DNA of 64,000 bases from Clostridiales bacterium (GTDB lineage Bacteria > Bacillota > Clostridia > Christensenellales > CAG-314): positions 375,347 to 439,346 of the forward strand of contig JAFLVM010000001.1 of the NCBI GenBank assembly GCA_022508305.1, written 5' to 3'. Below are positions 1 to 7,311 of the stretch, one piece after another (within the stretch, counting starts at the first letter, position 1; every line of letters begins with the position of its first letter). The translations under genes and the position numbers were made by a program. The notes below the pieces were generated by a model, which was given only the letters and a program-made list of their open reading frames with translations, ran no database searches and was not told the DNA's origin.

Positions 1-936
1 AACGCATAGGGTCGTTCCGTCAAAACCTACTTTTCGCACGTTTAGCTTCAGGTCATCGTAAGATAAGTATTTTTTGCACGCTCCACTGTCTGCAAAGGCG
101 CGCGCGTAATCGTCCGAGCTGTTCAAAACGCAAAATCCGTCATCGGGCAAATGCTCTACAAGCTCTCTCTTGGTAGCAATGACGTTGTCCAGTGATTTGA
201 ATGTGGACAAGTGTTGCGCGCAAACCCCTGTTACTACGCCGTACTTGGGCTTGTAGAGGGCGCATAACTCGGCAATGTCACCCCGTTTACGCGCGCCAAA
301 TTCCAATACGAGGTACTTTACCCCAGTTAAATCCGTTTTGTTGACAAAGCTCGCTACGCCAAGGGGTGTGTTACAGCTACCGGTAGGCGCAATACTATCT
401 TTAAGCAAGGCATACAACATATCTTTGACGGAGGTTTTGCCGTAACTGCCCGTAACCGCAATGACGGTCACTTCGCTATTTGCAAGCTTAGTCGTTGCGC
501 GCCTAATATAATGGCGGGCAATAAGCAGGTCTATCGGCAAACAAATAAAATAGCTCACAATTGCGACAACAGGCAATAACCACACGAAAAAGGACAGGTC
601 TACAAACACACACAGTACAGCCAACACCGCAAATTGCGCCACAAACATTCTAAGTACTCTTTTGGTAAGCTTCAAAGGACATTTTCGCTTGAAAACGCTC
701 CAAAACACTGCAACTGCGGCGTACAACACAAGACAAACGTAGCCGTAATAGTCAAAAAATACGTAAAGAAGCGCCGCTACAACTTGAATTACAAGTAGCG
801 ACAGGTAGTACCAAGACAACAATATCTTGAAATATCCTCGCTGAGGTCGGTAGCTACACGACTGCAACACCCGAAAACACTCTTGAGAGGCAACGGTTAA
901 ACACAGCGCGCAAGCTATTGATACTGCTATTTGCAC
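1..936 (-). CDS. murF: Membrane-anchored MurF-type Mur ligase (3' end cut by window edge)
   Basis: MurF-like ligases use ATP to add D-Ala-D-Ala to the UDP-MurNAc-tripeptide in peptidoglycan synthesis. About 312 codons are visible; the C-terminus lies beyond base 1. The first ~145 residues hold several hydrophobic segments rather than a normal MurF N-domain. The P-loop TGSYGKTSVKD follows at about residues 157-167, then a GARKRGDIAEL stretch and TGVCAQHLSTF, both typical of MurF central domains. I chose the GTG at 934-936 because GGAG precedes it by seven bases; no ATG start fits this frame. The hydrolase gene ends 4 bases upstream, so the two are co-transcribed. The family call is firm; the exact substrate is inferred, since the C-domain is not visible. 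Confidence 0.85.
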   Translation of the reverse strand, partial: MQIAVSIACALCLTVASQECFRVLQSCSYRPQRGYFKILLSWYYLSLLVIQVVAALLYVFFDYYGYVCLVLYAAVAVFWSVFKRKCPLKLTKRVLRMFVAQFAVLAVLCVFVDLSFFVWLLPVVAIVSYFICLPIDLLIARHYIRRATTKLANSEVTVIAVTGSYGKTSVKDMLYALLKDSIAPTGSCNTPLGVASFVNKTDLTGVKYLVLEFGARKRGDIAELCALYKPKYGVVTGVCAQHLSTFKSLDNVIATKRELVEHLPDDGFCVLNSSDDYARAFADSGACKKYLSYDDLKLNVRKVGFDGTTLCV

Positions 937-940
937 CCCA

Positions 941-1639
941 TTACTCCACAAAATTTTTTACTGTATCGGCGAAGGCTTTTGGATTACGGAAAAGCGCAAA
1001 ATGGTCGCCGTCGATTTCCACTAAACTACTGTGTTGAATAAGCCTATGCATACGTTTAGCGTGAGATAGCGGAGTTGCGGTGTCCTCACGCCCGTTAACA
1101 ATGAGTACAGGACAGGCGACGCGCTTGGCGTATAACGACAAATCTTGATTTATCACTTTGACGAAGGTATTGCGCATAGCGGGAGAACAGTTTGCGTAAT
1201 CCTCACTTGCGTACTTGGCTTTGACGGCAATACCACGAAGCTTTGCAAAAAATTTGGACAGCTTGTACTTCGTCACCTTCCACCACCGTGAAAGAGAAAA
1301 CCGCCTAAGTCCTGCCGGAGCAACGAGCAACATTCTGTTGACCAACTCGGGGTGATTCGCCGCAAGCACCAACGCAACGCGACAGCCGAAGCTGTGTCCG
1401 ACAATTGTCACGTTAGAAAGCTGCTGCTCTTGCAAAAACTCAACGAGTTGCTCAGCGTAGTCAACGACAGTCCAACCGCTTTCGGGCGGCGGATTGCTTT
1501 TGCCGAAGCCGTTGAAATCTACAAGGTAATTTGCAAAGTTGAGCAACCGATTTACAACCGGCAAAAATATGCTGCCGTCACACCCCCAACCGTGCAAAAA
1601 TACAACGGGTTGTCCGTTGCCATGCTTTTCAAAATACAT
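941..1639 (-). CDS. Alpha/beta-fold hydrolase
   Basis: A 232-residue protein with the alpha/beta hydrolase layout: HGWGCDGS oxyanion-hole region near residue 16, nucleophile elbow GHSFGCR (Ser about residue 83), an Asp in NGREDTATP, and a late His in IDGDHFALF. There is no signal peptide, so it acts in the cytoplasm. The substrate is unknown. Its stop codon lies 4 bases before the Mur ligase start, so a role linked to cell-wall precursors or lipids is possible but only inferred. The ribosome binding site is weak (AGGCG). Confidence 0.85.
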   Translation of the reverse strand: MYFEKHGNGQPVVFLHGWGCDGSIFLPVVNRLLNFANYLVDFNGFGKSNPPPESGWTVVDYAEQLVEFLQEQQLSNVTIVGHSFGCRVALVLAANHPELVNRMLLVAPAGLRRFSLSRWWKVTKYKLSKFFAKLRGIAVKAKYASEDYANCSPAMRNTFVKVINQDLSLYAKRVACPVLIVNGREDTATPLSHAKRMHRLIQHSSLVEIDGDHFALFRNPKAFADTVKNFVE

Positions 1640-1713
1640 TTTTCGCCTGCTACCTTACTCTTGATATTGTATGAAAAGAGAAGTCGTATTGTGTCACAAA
1701 CTGTCAAATAAAA

Positions 1714-1742
1714 GAAAAAACGCCCATTTTAGGACGTTTTTA
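1714..1742 (-). terminator. Rho-independent terminator after rimI
   Basis: The minus strand reads ACGTCC, a TAAAAT loop, GGGCGT, then a run of T. It lies 42 bases past the rimI stop and separates tsaE-tsaB-rimI from the hydrolase-Mur ligase pair. Confidence 0.75.
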
Positions 1743-1783
1743 TAACATATTTTATATACTATGTGTGTAATAGTATTATATAT

Positions 1784-2233
1784 TTACAGCTTTTTTGTCA
1801 TAGTGAAGGCGTCTCGGGTTGCATAACGGGTGCGGCGGTAGAAATTGACGCGCGTACCGACTATTTCATAGCCACACTTTTTGTACAGCTCTACGGCGGG
1901 GGTGTTTGAGGTGTTCACTTCAAGTTCGCTACGCTCGCAGCCTTGTGTGGCAGAAAACTCCTCTACAACTTTGAGCAGTCCGCTTGCAACACCTTGCCTG
2001 CGGTAATCTGGGAGCACTGCTATATTGCATATTTGCGCTTCTTCGTACATTGTTCGAACGCAAACGTAGCCCACCACTTTGTCATTAACAATTTCTCCGA
2101 ATAAATGCGAATACTCGTTGTTAAATTCGCTAATAAGGTTGTTTACCGACCAAGCGTCTCTGCCAAAACATTCCTTTTCGATATTGTTTAGCTGAAACAC
2201 CGTCTGCATGGAAAAGGTTAACTTTTGTATCAT
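1784..2233 (-). CDS. rimI: RimI-like protein N-alanine acetyltransferase
   Basis: A 149-residue GNAT enzyme expected to acetylate N-terminal residues of proteins; the E. coli RimI substrate is ribosomal protein S18. The acetyl-CoA pyrophosphate-binding motif RRQGVA is at residues 78-83, followed by the usual ...NTSNTPAVELYKKCGY... pattern of RimI. The start overlaps the tsaB stop by four bases (ATGA-type coupling). The order tsaE-tsaB-rimI is a classic bacterial cluster, which supports the call. TsaD, the usual next partner, is not in the window. Confidence 0.92.
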   Translation of the reverse strand: MIQKLTFSMQTVFQLNNIEKECFGRDAWSVNNLISEFNNEYSHLFGEIVNDKVVGYVCVRTMYEEAQICNIAVLPDYRRQGVASGLLKVVEEFSATQGCERSELEVNTSNTPAVELYKKCGYEIVGTRVNFYRRTRYATRDAFTMTKKL

Positions 2234-2817
2234 TTGTTCTTCTCCGATTGGATTAGTTTATTTTCTTCCGCCTGACTACGTCTGATATATAACGGCGTCA
2301 ACTCTTGGTCAAAGCGACCTTCGGCAAAACGCTTTCGAATGATCCCAACTGCGCCGTCAAAGTAGTCCACACCGCTTTCTGCGTGACCTGCCGAATTTAC
2401 CCTTTCGTCCTCGTAGTTGATTAAAGTAGGCGCAACACCGCTCACGTAGTCGGCGTAGTAGTAGCCGTTGCCCGCGTCTATAATTGCCCTACCGCAAGAA
2501 CTACATTTACGGGATACCGAAATAGCCTCAAGACAGTTTACGGCAATATAAGGCAATTTTACTGCCGTACGGTAGCCTTTGACAGTAGATATGCCAATTC
2601 GAATACCCGTAAAACTGCCCGGACCTATTGCGCAGGCGTAGGCGTCCAAGTCGCGAAAAGTCAATTTGGCTTGCTGCAATGCCTCTGCTACTTTATCACA
2701 AAGCATTTCGCTGTGATGCACTCCGACAGCCTTTGCCGTAACGTCGGTTATTTTGTTGTCTTCCACTACCGCAACCACAAGGTCGGGAGTTGTAGTATCT
2801 ATAAACAGTATCTTCAT
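2230..2817 (-). CDS. tsaB: tRNA t6A37 threonylcarbamoyltransferase subunit TsaB
   Basis: A 195-residue ASKHA-fold protein that scaffolds TsaD in threonylcarbamoylation of A37 in ANN-decoding tRNAs. The N-terminal strand has IDTTTPDLVVAV and the hallmark GPGSFTGIRIG is at residues 65-75. The length is on the short side for TsaB, as in many Firmicutes. It starts 3 bases after the tsaE stop and overlaps rimI by 4 bases. Confidence 0.95.
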   Translation of the reverse strand: MKILFIDTTTPDLVVAVVEDNKITDVTAKAVGVHHSEMLCDKVAEALQQAKLTFRDLDAYACAIGPGSFTGIRIGISTVKGYRTAVKLPYIAVNCLEAISVSRKCSSCGRAIIDAGNGYYYADYVSGVAPTLINYEDERVNSAGHAESGVDYFDGAVGIIRKRFAEGRFDQELTPLYIRRSQAEENKLIQSEKNK

Positions 2818-2820
2818 CTT

Positions 2821-3246
2821 CTAAATATTTTGTAAAGTTATTTTCCTTGTATTGTCGTCCAGTTTGTCTATAGTAACGGTGATATAGCGTTTGGGCAGAA
2901 GATCGGCGACGTTTTCGCTCCACTCTATTGCCGCGACGCCGTTTTTATCGCAGAAAAACTCGTCCAATCCAAGTATAGCCACCTCTTGGCTGTCGTCGAT
3001 ACGGTAGAAATCGAAATGATTAAGCGTCAATCTGCCCGTGTACACGTTGTGAAGCGCAAAAGTTGGGCTAGTCACTACTTGGTCTACACACAAGCCTTTC
3101 GCCAGTCCTTTGACAAAATGCGTCTTTCCCGCGCCCATTTCGCCCATGAGCAAAAGCGTCTCGCCACCGTTGAAACCTTTGGCAAGACTTTCGGCAAAAC
3201 TTTGCGTTTCATCTACACTATGGGAAATGAATTCGCGAATTTCCAT
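2821..3246 (-). CDS. tsaE: tRNA t6A biosynthesis ATPase TsaE
   Basis: A 141-residue P-loop ATPase that drives turnover of the TsaBDE complex. Walker A GEMGAGKT is at residues 35-42; SPTFAL and the HFDFYR strand are family hallmarks, and AIEWSE is the usual C-terminal Trp motif. It is the first gene of the tsaE-tsaB-rimI operon. No Shine-Dalgarno sequence precedes the ATG, and the -10 box ends only 8 bases upstream, so the mRNA may be leaderless. Confidence 0.95.
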   Translation of the reverse strand: MEIREFISHSVDETQSFAESLAKGFNGGETLLLMGEMGAGKTHFVKGLAKGLCVDQVVTSPTFALHNVYTGRLTLNHFDFYRIDDSQEVAILGLDEFFCDKNGVAAIEWSENVADLLPKRYITVTIDKLDDNTRKITLQNI

Positions 3247-3254
3247 ACGTTATT

Positions 3255-3283
3255 ATTTTACATCAAAACGATAATATAAGCAA
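3255..3283 (-). promoter_or_regulatory. Promoter of tsaE, leaderless type
   Basis: The minus strand shows TTGCTT (3278-3283), 17 bases, then TAAAAT (3255-3260). The tsaE ATG begins at 3246, 8 bases after the -10 box, which leaves a predicted 5' UTR of about 0-2 bases. No AGGAGG-like site is present. Confidence 0.6.
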
Positions 3284-3333
3284 GTATTATTATAATTCCC
3301 TCTCATTTGGGCAAGGTTTTTATTTTGTATAAC

Positions 3334-3370
3334 AAAAATCCCCTCTCTAATTAGCGAGAAGGGGATTTTT
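3334..3370 (-). terminator. Terminator after ribU
   Basis: A long inverted repeat: AAAAATCCCC with TCTC faces GAGA with GGGGATTTTT around a short AT-rich loop. It lies just past the ribU stop and ends in T on either strand. Confidence 0.8.
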
Positions 3371-3400
3371 GAAGAAGAAAGATAATACGTTACAAACAAG

Positions 3401-4273
3401 CTATTGTTGAGAAGTGTCACCTTGTTCGTCGATAGTTGCCGTCTGGGCTGTTTCGCTGCTATCACTGACTGTTTGAGTGTCGGCGGCAATGTTTTCACCG
3501 TCTTGAGGAGTGTCAGTCACTTCGGTCGCGGTTTTCCTTTTGCTCTTGATTTCCCAATGCAGCGCCTTAGACAGCGGTTTGTAGACGAAGAAAGTGATAA
3601 CGGCGCAAATTACGCAACGCATAACATTGAACGGAATTACGCCCAAAGTCAAGTAATACTTGTAAAAGCTGTCAACGGTGACGCCCTCGTAAAGCGTAGA
3701 AACGGCGCCTACGATAATGGACATTCCCTTGTCATAGTCCATGTTGCCGAATTGCATTGCGTAAAATGGAATGAGCACAAGCCAGTTGGCAAGTACGGCG
3801 ATTCCCGTAGCGCAAAACGTGCCAAGCAGCATACCAAGCGCAGAGCTTTTTCTGTTTTTGAATTTCTTATACAACAGAGAAGCTGGCAACACGAAAGCTA
3901 TACCGACCACGATGTCCGCAAGCTCGCCGACGCAGGACGTTGAGGTAAGCGGCATTTTGAGCGCGCATTTCAGCACTATGATGATGACCGAAGCCCAAGG
4001 TCCAATTGCAAAACCGCCAAGCAACGCGGGCAAATCGGAAATTTGAATGTCCAACCAGGGCGGGAAAAACGGCAAGTTGAAAATCGGTATAATTTTCGGC
4101 AGCAGATACAGCACGTAAGAAATTGCGGTGAGAATTGCCATTACCGCCATGTTGCCGGCTGTAAAGAATTTCACCTTTTTCTTAGCAGGCGCGGCTGTCG
4201 CTACGTCGGTCTGAGCAGTAGCTATTTGTTCTACTTCTTGCTCTTGTTGTGTTGTAGGGGTTTCATTTTTCAT
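3401..4273 (-). CDS. ribU: Riboflavin ECF transporter substrate-binding subunit RibU
   Basis: A 290-residue integral membrane S-component of an energy-coupling-factor importer for riboflavin. About six hydrophobic segments follow a charged N-terminal tail (~40 residues, rich in Gln/Thr/Lys). RibU-like features include the alanine/threonine-rich first helix AVMAILTAISYVLY and the DIQISDLPALLGGFAIGP stretch. The C-terminal ~45 residues are a hydrophilic Thr/Ser/Asp tail of unknown role. I start at the ATG at 4273 because AAGGAGG (4278-4284) precedes it; a longer in-frame reading runs into the riboswitch. The FMN riboswitch upstream fixes the substrate assignment. The shared EcfA/EcfT module is not in this window. 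Confidence 0.93.
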   Translation of the reverse strand: MKNETPTTQQEQEVEQIATAQTDVATAAPAKKKVKFFTAGNMAVMAILTAISYVLYLLPKIIPIFNLPFFPPWLDIQISDLPALLGGFAIGPWASVIIIVLKCALKMPLTSTSCVGELADIVVGIAFVLPASLLYKKFKNRKSSALGMLLGTFCATGIAVLANWLVLIPFYAMQFGNMDYDKGMSIIVGAVSTLYEGVTVDSFYKYYLTLGVIPFNVMRCVICAVITFFVYKPLSKALHWEIKSKRKTATEVTDTPQDGENIAADTQTVSDSSETAQTATIDEQGDTSQQ

Positions 4274-4290
4274 AATTCCTCCTTCTCTTT

Positions 4291-4325
4291 GGAAACGAAA
4301 AGCCCTTGGCGTAAACCAAGGGCGA
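4291..4325 (-). terminator. Expression-platform terminator of the FMN riboswitch
   Basis: The minus strand has GCCCTTGG, loop TTTACG, CCAAGGGC (arms 4302-4309 and 4316-4323), then TTTTCGTTT. It sits between the aptamer and the ribU ribosome binding site, so FMN binding most likely favours termination here. Confidence 0.8.
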
Positions 4326-4351
4326 AAATACCTAAAAATATAGATATTTAA

Positions 4352-4472
4352 TTCTTTTCTCATCCGGACTGTACCGTCGGCTCGGGAATTTCACCCGATC
4401 GGCGCAACTTGCAAGCAAATCGCGTTCATAGGCTGTAACTATCGGTGTGGAATTGCACCACGCCCCAAAGAA
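4352..4472 (-). promoter_or_regulatory. FMN riboswitch (RFN element)
   Basis: The minus strand carries the conserved RFN blocks in order: GGGGCGTGGTGCAATTCCAC, then ACAGCC..., then CGGGTGAAATTCCCGAGCCG, then ACAGTCCGGATGAGA. This is the FMN aptamer of riboflavin genes. It lies directly upstream of ribU and is followed by a terminator hairpin, which indicates transcriptional OFF control when FMN is plentiful. Confidence 0.95.
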
Positions 4473-4492
4473 TTATTTTGTTTTGTAAGTTT

Positions 4493-4521
4493 ATTATACT
4501 ACCGTATCGTGCAATAGGCAA
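4493..4521 (-). promoter_or_regulatory. Promoter of the FMN riboswitch-ribU unit
   Basis: The minus strand has TTGCCT (4516-4521), 17 bases, then TATAAT (4493-4498), placing the start site about 10 bases before the aptamer. It lies in the short gap after the pfkA stop. Confidence 0.7.
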
Positions 4522-4531
4522 CTGTTTTGCA

Positions 4532-5527
4532 TTAATATTTAGACAGTTTGTCGGCAAGCTCGTATGTGACCGTGTCGAAAGTTCTTGTCTTAGCAAGCGC
4601 TTCGACGATGTCCTCATCAAATATTTGGTCGTTGTGTATGCCTATTACGCGGTTTGTTTTGCCAGAAACTAAGCAGTTTACGGCGTGAGCGCCCATACGA
4701 ATACCAAGTAACGTATCTTGCGCTGTTGCGTCACCGCTGCGTTGAAGGTGACCAACGACCATCGTGCGAATATTCAAGTTGGGCATACGCTTGAGCAGGT
4801 CGGCTGCAACCTTGTCCGCTTCTTTGCCCTTGTCCAGCGTGCCGTCAGAGCGAATACCCTCGGACACGATTACGATATTGTCCAGCTTGCCCACCTTTAC
4901 GTTGTGTTCAATGCGGTCGGCAATCTTGTCCCTGTCATACCCGAGTTCCGGAACTACAATCGCTTCTGCGCCAGTTGCAAGAGCTGCGTAAAGCGCAATG
5001 TCACCGCAATCTCTGCCCATGACTTCCACAACGCAACTGCGGCCGTTACAGCTCATAGTGTCGCGCAAGCCTTTTACGGCGTTGACAACGACTGTAACCG
5101 CGCTGTCAAAGCCCAAAGTAAAGTCGGTGTACGCCAAATCGTTGTCGATTGTTCCCGGAATACCTACCGTCTTGATGCCGTACTGCGTTGACAGCACTTT
5201 TGCTCCCGCAAAGCTACCGTCGCCGCCGATAACAACCAAGCCCTCGATGCCGTGCTTTTTCAACGTAGCGACTGCCTTTGCCTGTCCTTCGGGAGTTTTC
5301 ATGTCAAGACAGCGCGCAGTACCCAGTACCGTTCCGCCACGGTGAGCTATGTTCTCAACGTCGCGTGCGGTAAGCTGTACGACTTCGCCGTCGATTAGTC
5401 CTTGATAGCCGTTTTTGATGCCGTAAACCTTTAATCCTGCGTCAATAGCATATCTTACGGTGGCATATACAGCGGCGTTCATGCCTTGCGAATCGCCACC
5501 ACTTGTCAATACACCGATCTTTTTCAT
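4532..5527 (-). CDS. pfkA: ATP-dependent 6-phosphofructokinase
   Basis: A 331-residue cytoplasmic enzyme that phosphorylates fructose 6-phosphate, the committed step of glycolysis. Visible motifs are LTSGGDSQG at the N-terminus, GGDGSFAGA (the Gly after GGD favours ATP over pyrophosphate), TIDNDL with the catalytic Asp, and EVMGRDCG. I chose the ATG at 5527 because GAGGAG lies 7 bases before it; an upstream in-frame start adds 5 residues but lacks a site. It follows the GH20 gene after 18 bases, so the two form an operon. Confidence 0.97.
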   Translation of the reverse strand: MKKIGVLTSGGDSQGMNAAVYATVRYAIDAGLKVYGIKNGYQGLIDGEVVQLTARDVENIAHRGGTVLGTARCLDMKTPEGQAKAVATLKKHGIEGLVVIGGDGSFAGAKVLSTQYGIKTVGIPGTIDNDLAYTDFTLGFDSAVTVVVNAVKGLRDTMSCNGRSCVVEVMGRDCGDIALYAALATGAEAIVVPELGYDRDKIADRIEHNVKVGKLDNIVIVSEGIRSDGTLDKGKEADKVAADLLKRMPNLNIRTMVVGHLQRSGDATAQDTLLGIRMGAHAVNCLVSGKTNRVIGIHNDQIFDEDIVEALAKTRTFDTVTYELADKLSKY

Positions 5528-5545
5528 ATCGTATCTCCTCATTAG

Positions 5546-7096
5546 TTAGTTTTTGCTATTTTTGTTAAATTCTACGTCGGAACTGCGACGGAAAAATTTG
5601 CGCGTAGTTGCAATGCGTAGAGCGGGATATTTCGTAGCCTTGCGGTTGAAGCTTATCCCAGCCTGCCCGTAGTAATCGAGGCGGGGTTTCAGTCGCTTGT
5701 AAAATCCCGTTTTGTTGCTTGACCACGCCAATTCAGCCAGCGCGTCAAGACGGGGCAGAAGGTGGAAAAACAGTTTGTCGGCACTGTCGATATATTCCGT
5801 CCAAACCGCTCCTTCAATACCCAAAACGTTTGCCCTGTTGGCAGGCTTTACTCCCTTGAATGGGTTGAGACGAAGCGTCTTGCCGAGAGGCGTCATGGCG
5901 TACGGGAAGCCGAAATAGGTGTAGAAAAATGGCGAGACAATGACCTTTCTGCCCTGTTTGGTGTGCGTAGCGGCGTTACTACCCTTGTACGACTTCCAAA
6001 CCTGACTGACAATTTCACCGTTGGCGCTACTCGTCAAACCGTCGTTCCAACAAATGACCTTTTTGCCTTTTTCCTCCAAATACTGACGGAAAATCTCAAT
6101 CATGTACGTTTGCAGCTCGTCGTAATCGTTGATTTTAAGCTCCGCCATCTTTTCGCGACACAGTTTGCAGTTGCACCACCTGTCTTTGGGCGCTTCGTCA
6201 CCGCCAAGATGCACGTATTCGCTTGGGAAAAGCTCTGCAACTTCGTCCAAAACGTCCTTGACGAAGGCATAGCTCTGTTCGTTACCCGCGCAAAGAATAT
6301 CTTTAGATATGCCCCACGTCTTTCTCACTTCCAGCACTTGACGGGCGCAACTAAGCTCGGGATAAGCCGCAAGCGCCGCCACAAAGTGTCCCGGAAGGTC
6401 AATTTCGGGAATAACATCCACGTTGCGCTCTGACGCGTAGGCTACAATCTCGCGAATTTGATCTTTCGTGTAGTAACCTGAATGCGGTGTGTCGTCAACG
6501 TAGCGTTTGCCGTCCTTTACCACTTCGGAACCGCCACGAACGCTTGAAACGTCGTTCAGCAACGGATATTTGTCTATTTGCAAGCGGAAACCTTGGTCGT
6601 CGGTGAGGTGCAGATGCAATTTGTTGAGCTTCACCTGCGACATAAGGTCAATTATTTGCTTCAGCGTGTCAACGTCAAAGAAATGACGCGCAACGTCTAC
6701 GAGCAGTCCACGCCAAGCGAACTTCGGGCTGTCCTTGACGTAGCAGTTTGCGCAGGTCGGCTGCTCCTGCTTTTCATTGAGATGAAGTATCTGACGCAGC
6801 GTTTCCACCGCGTAAAAACAGCCGACAGGGCTTGATGATGTGACGGTTGCAACGCCTTGCGCTATCATCAATACGTAGCTTTCGGGTTCGCCTTCTTCCG
6901 CGTGGGAAAAGATGATTTGCGCCTCTTCAATCACTTCGGTAAACTGCAAAAGAAAACCGCAGCTTTCGTTAACCAAATCTCTAAAACGTTCCGCCTGCGA
7001 AGCAAACTCGGCATTGCAGAAAATTTTGGAGTCGTCGGTTATCACGAAGCTGCCGGATATATTTTCAAAATTTTGTGGATTAGGTATTATATTCAT
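5546..7096 (-). CDS. Cytoplasmic GH20 beta-N-acetylhexosaminidase
   Basis: A 516-residue glycoside hydrolase that should cleave terminal beta-linked GlcNAc/GalNAc by substrate-assisted catalysis. An N-terminal alpha/beta domain (~residues 1-125) precedes the TIM barrel. Family motifs are HLHLTDDQGFR (about 161-171) and the catalytic pair in HLGGDEAP (Asp300-Glu301). There is no signal peptide, so it acts on imported oligosaccharides or recycled wall fragments. Four Cys near residues 308-314 (WCNCKLC) could bind metal. I prefer the ATG at 7096, preceded by AAGGCG, over the GTG at 7114. It is the first gene of an operon with pfkA. Confidence 0.9.
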   Translation of the reverse strand: MNIIPNPQNFENISGSFVITDDSKIFCNAEFASQAERFRDLVNESCGFLLQFTEVIEEAQIIFSHAEEGEPESYVLMIAQGVATVTSSSPVGCFYAVETLRQILHLNEKQEQPTCANCYVKDSPKFAWRGLLVDVARHFFDVDTLKQIIDLMSQVKLNKLHLHLTDDQGFRLQIDKYPLLNDVSSVRGGSEVVKDGKRYVDDTPHSGYYTKDQIREIVAYASERNVDVIPEIDLPGHFVAALAAYPELSCARQVLEVRKTWGISKDILCAGNEQSYAFVKDVLDEVAELFPSEYVHLGGDEAPKDRWCNCKLCREKMAELKINDYDELQTYMIEIFRQYLEEKGKKVICWNDGLTSSANGEIVSQVWKSYKGSNAATHTKQGRKVIVSPFFYTYFGFPYAMTPLGKTLRLNPFKGVKPANRANVLGIEGAVWTEYIDSADKLFFHLLPRLDALAELAWSSNKTGFYKRLKPRLDYYGQAGISFNRKATKYPALRIATTRKFFRRSSDVEFNKNSKN

Positions 7097-7282
7097 GTTC
7101 GCCTTTTTAGTCACACGATACTAAAGCGTTATTTCGTATGGATTGATATTTTGCTTGTTTAGAAAGTTGCATTTCGCGTATGGGCAGAAATACACTTATA
7201 ATTATATATAGTTTAACATATAAAAAGAATTATTACAACACTATTACTTATCTTTGTGCGAAAGCAAATACCAAAGAAAAGA

Positions 7283-7311
7283 AAAAAACGGCATTTTACT
7301 GCCGTTTTTTG
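7283..7311 (-). terminator. Terminator after potD
   Basis: AACGGCA and TGCCGTT flank a 6-base loop, with runs of A and T on either side, so it can work in both directions. It lies at the potD stop codon. Confidence 0.85.
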
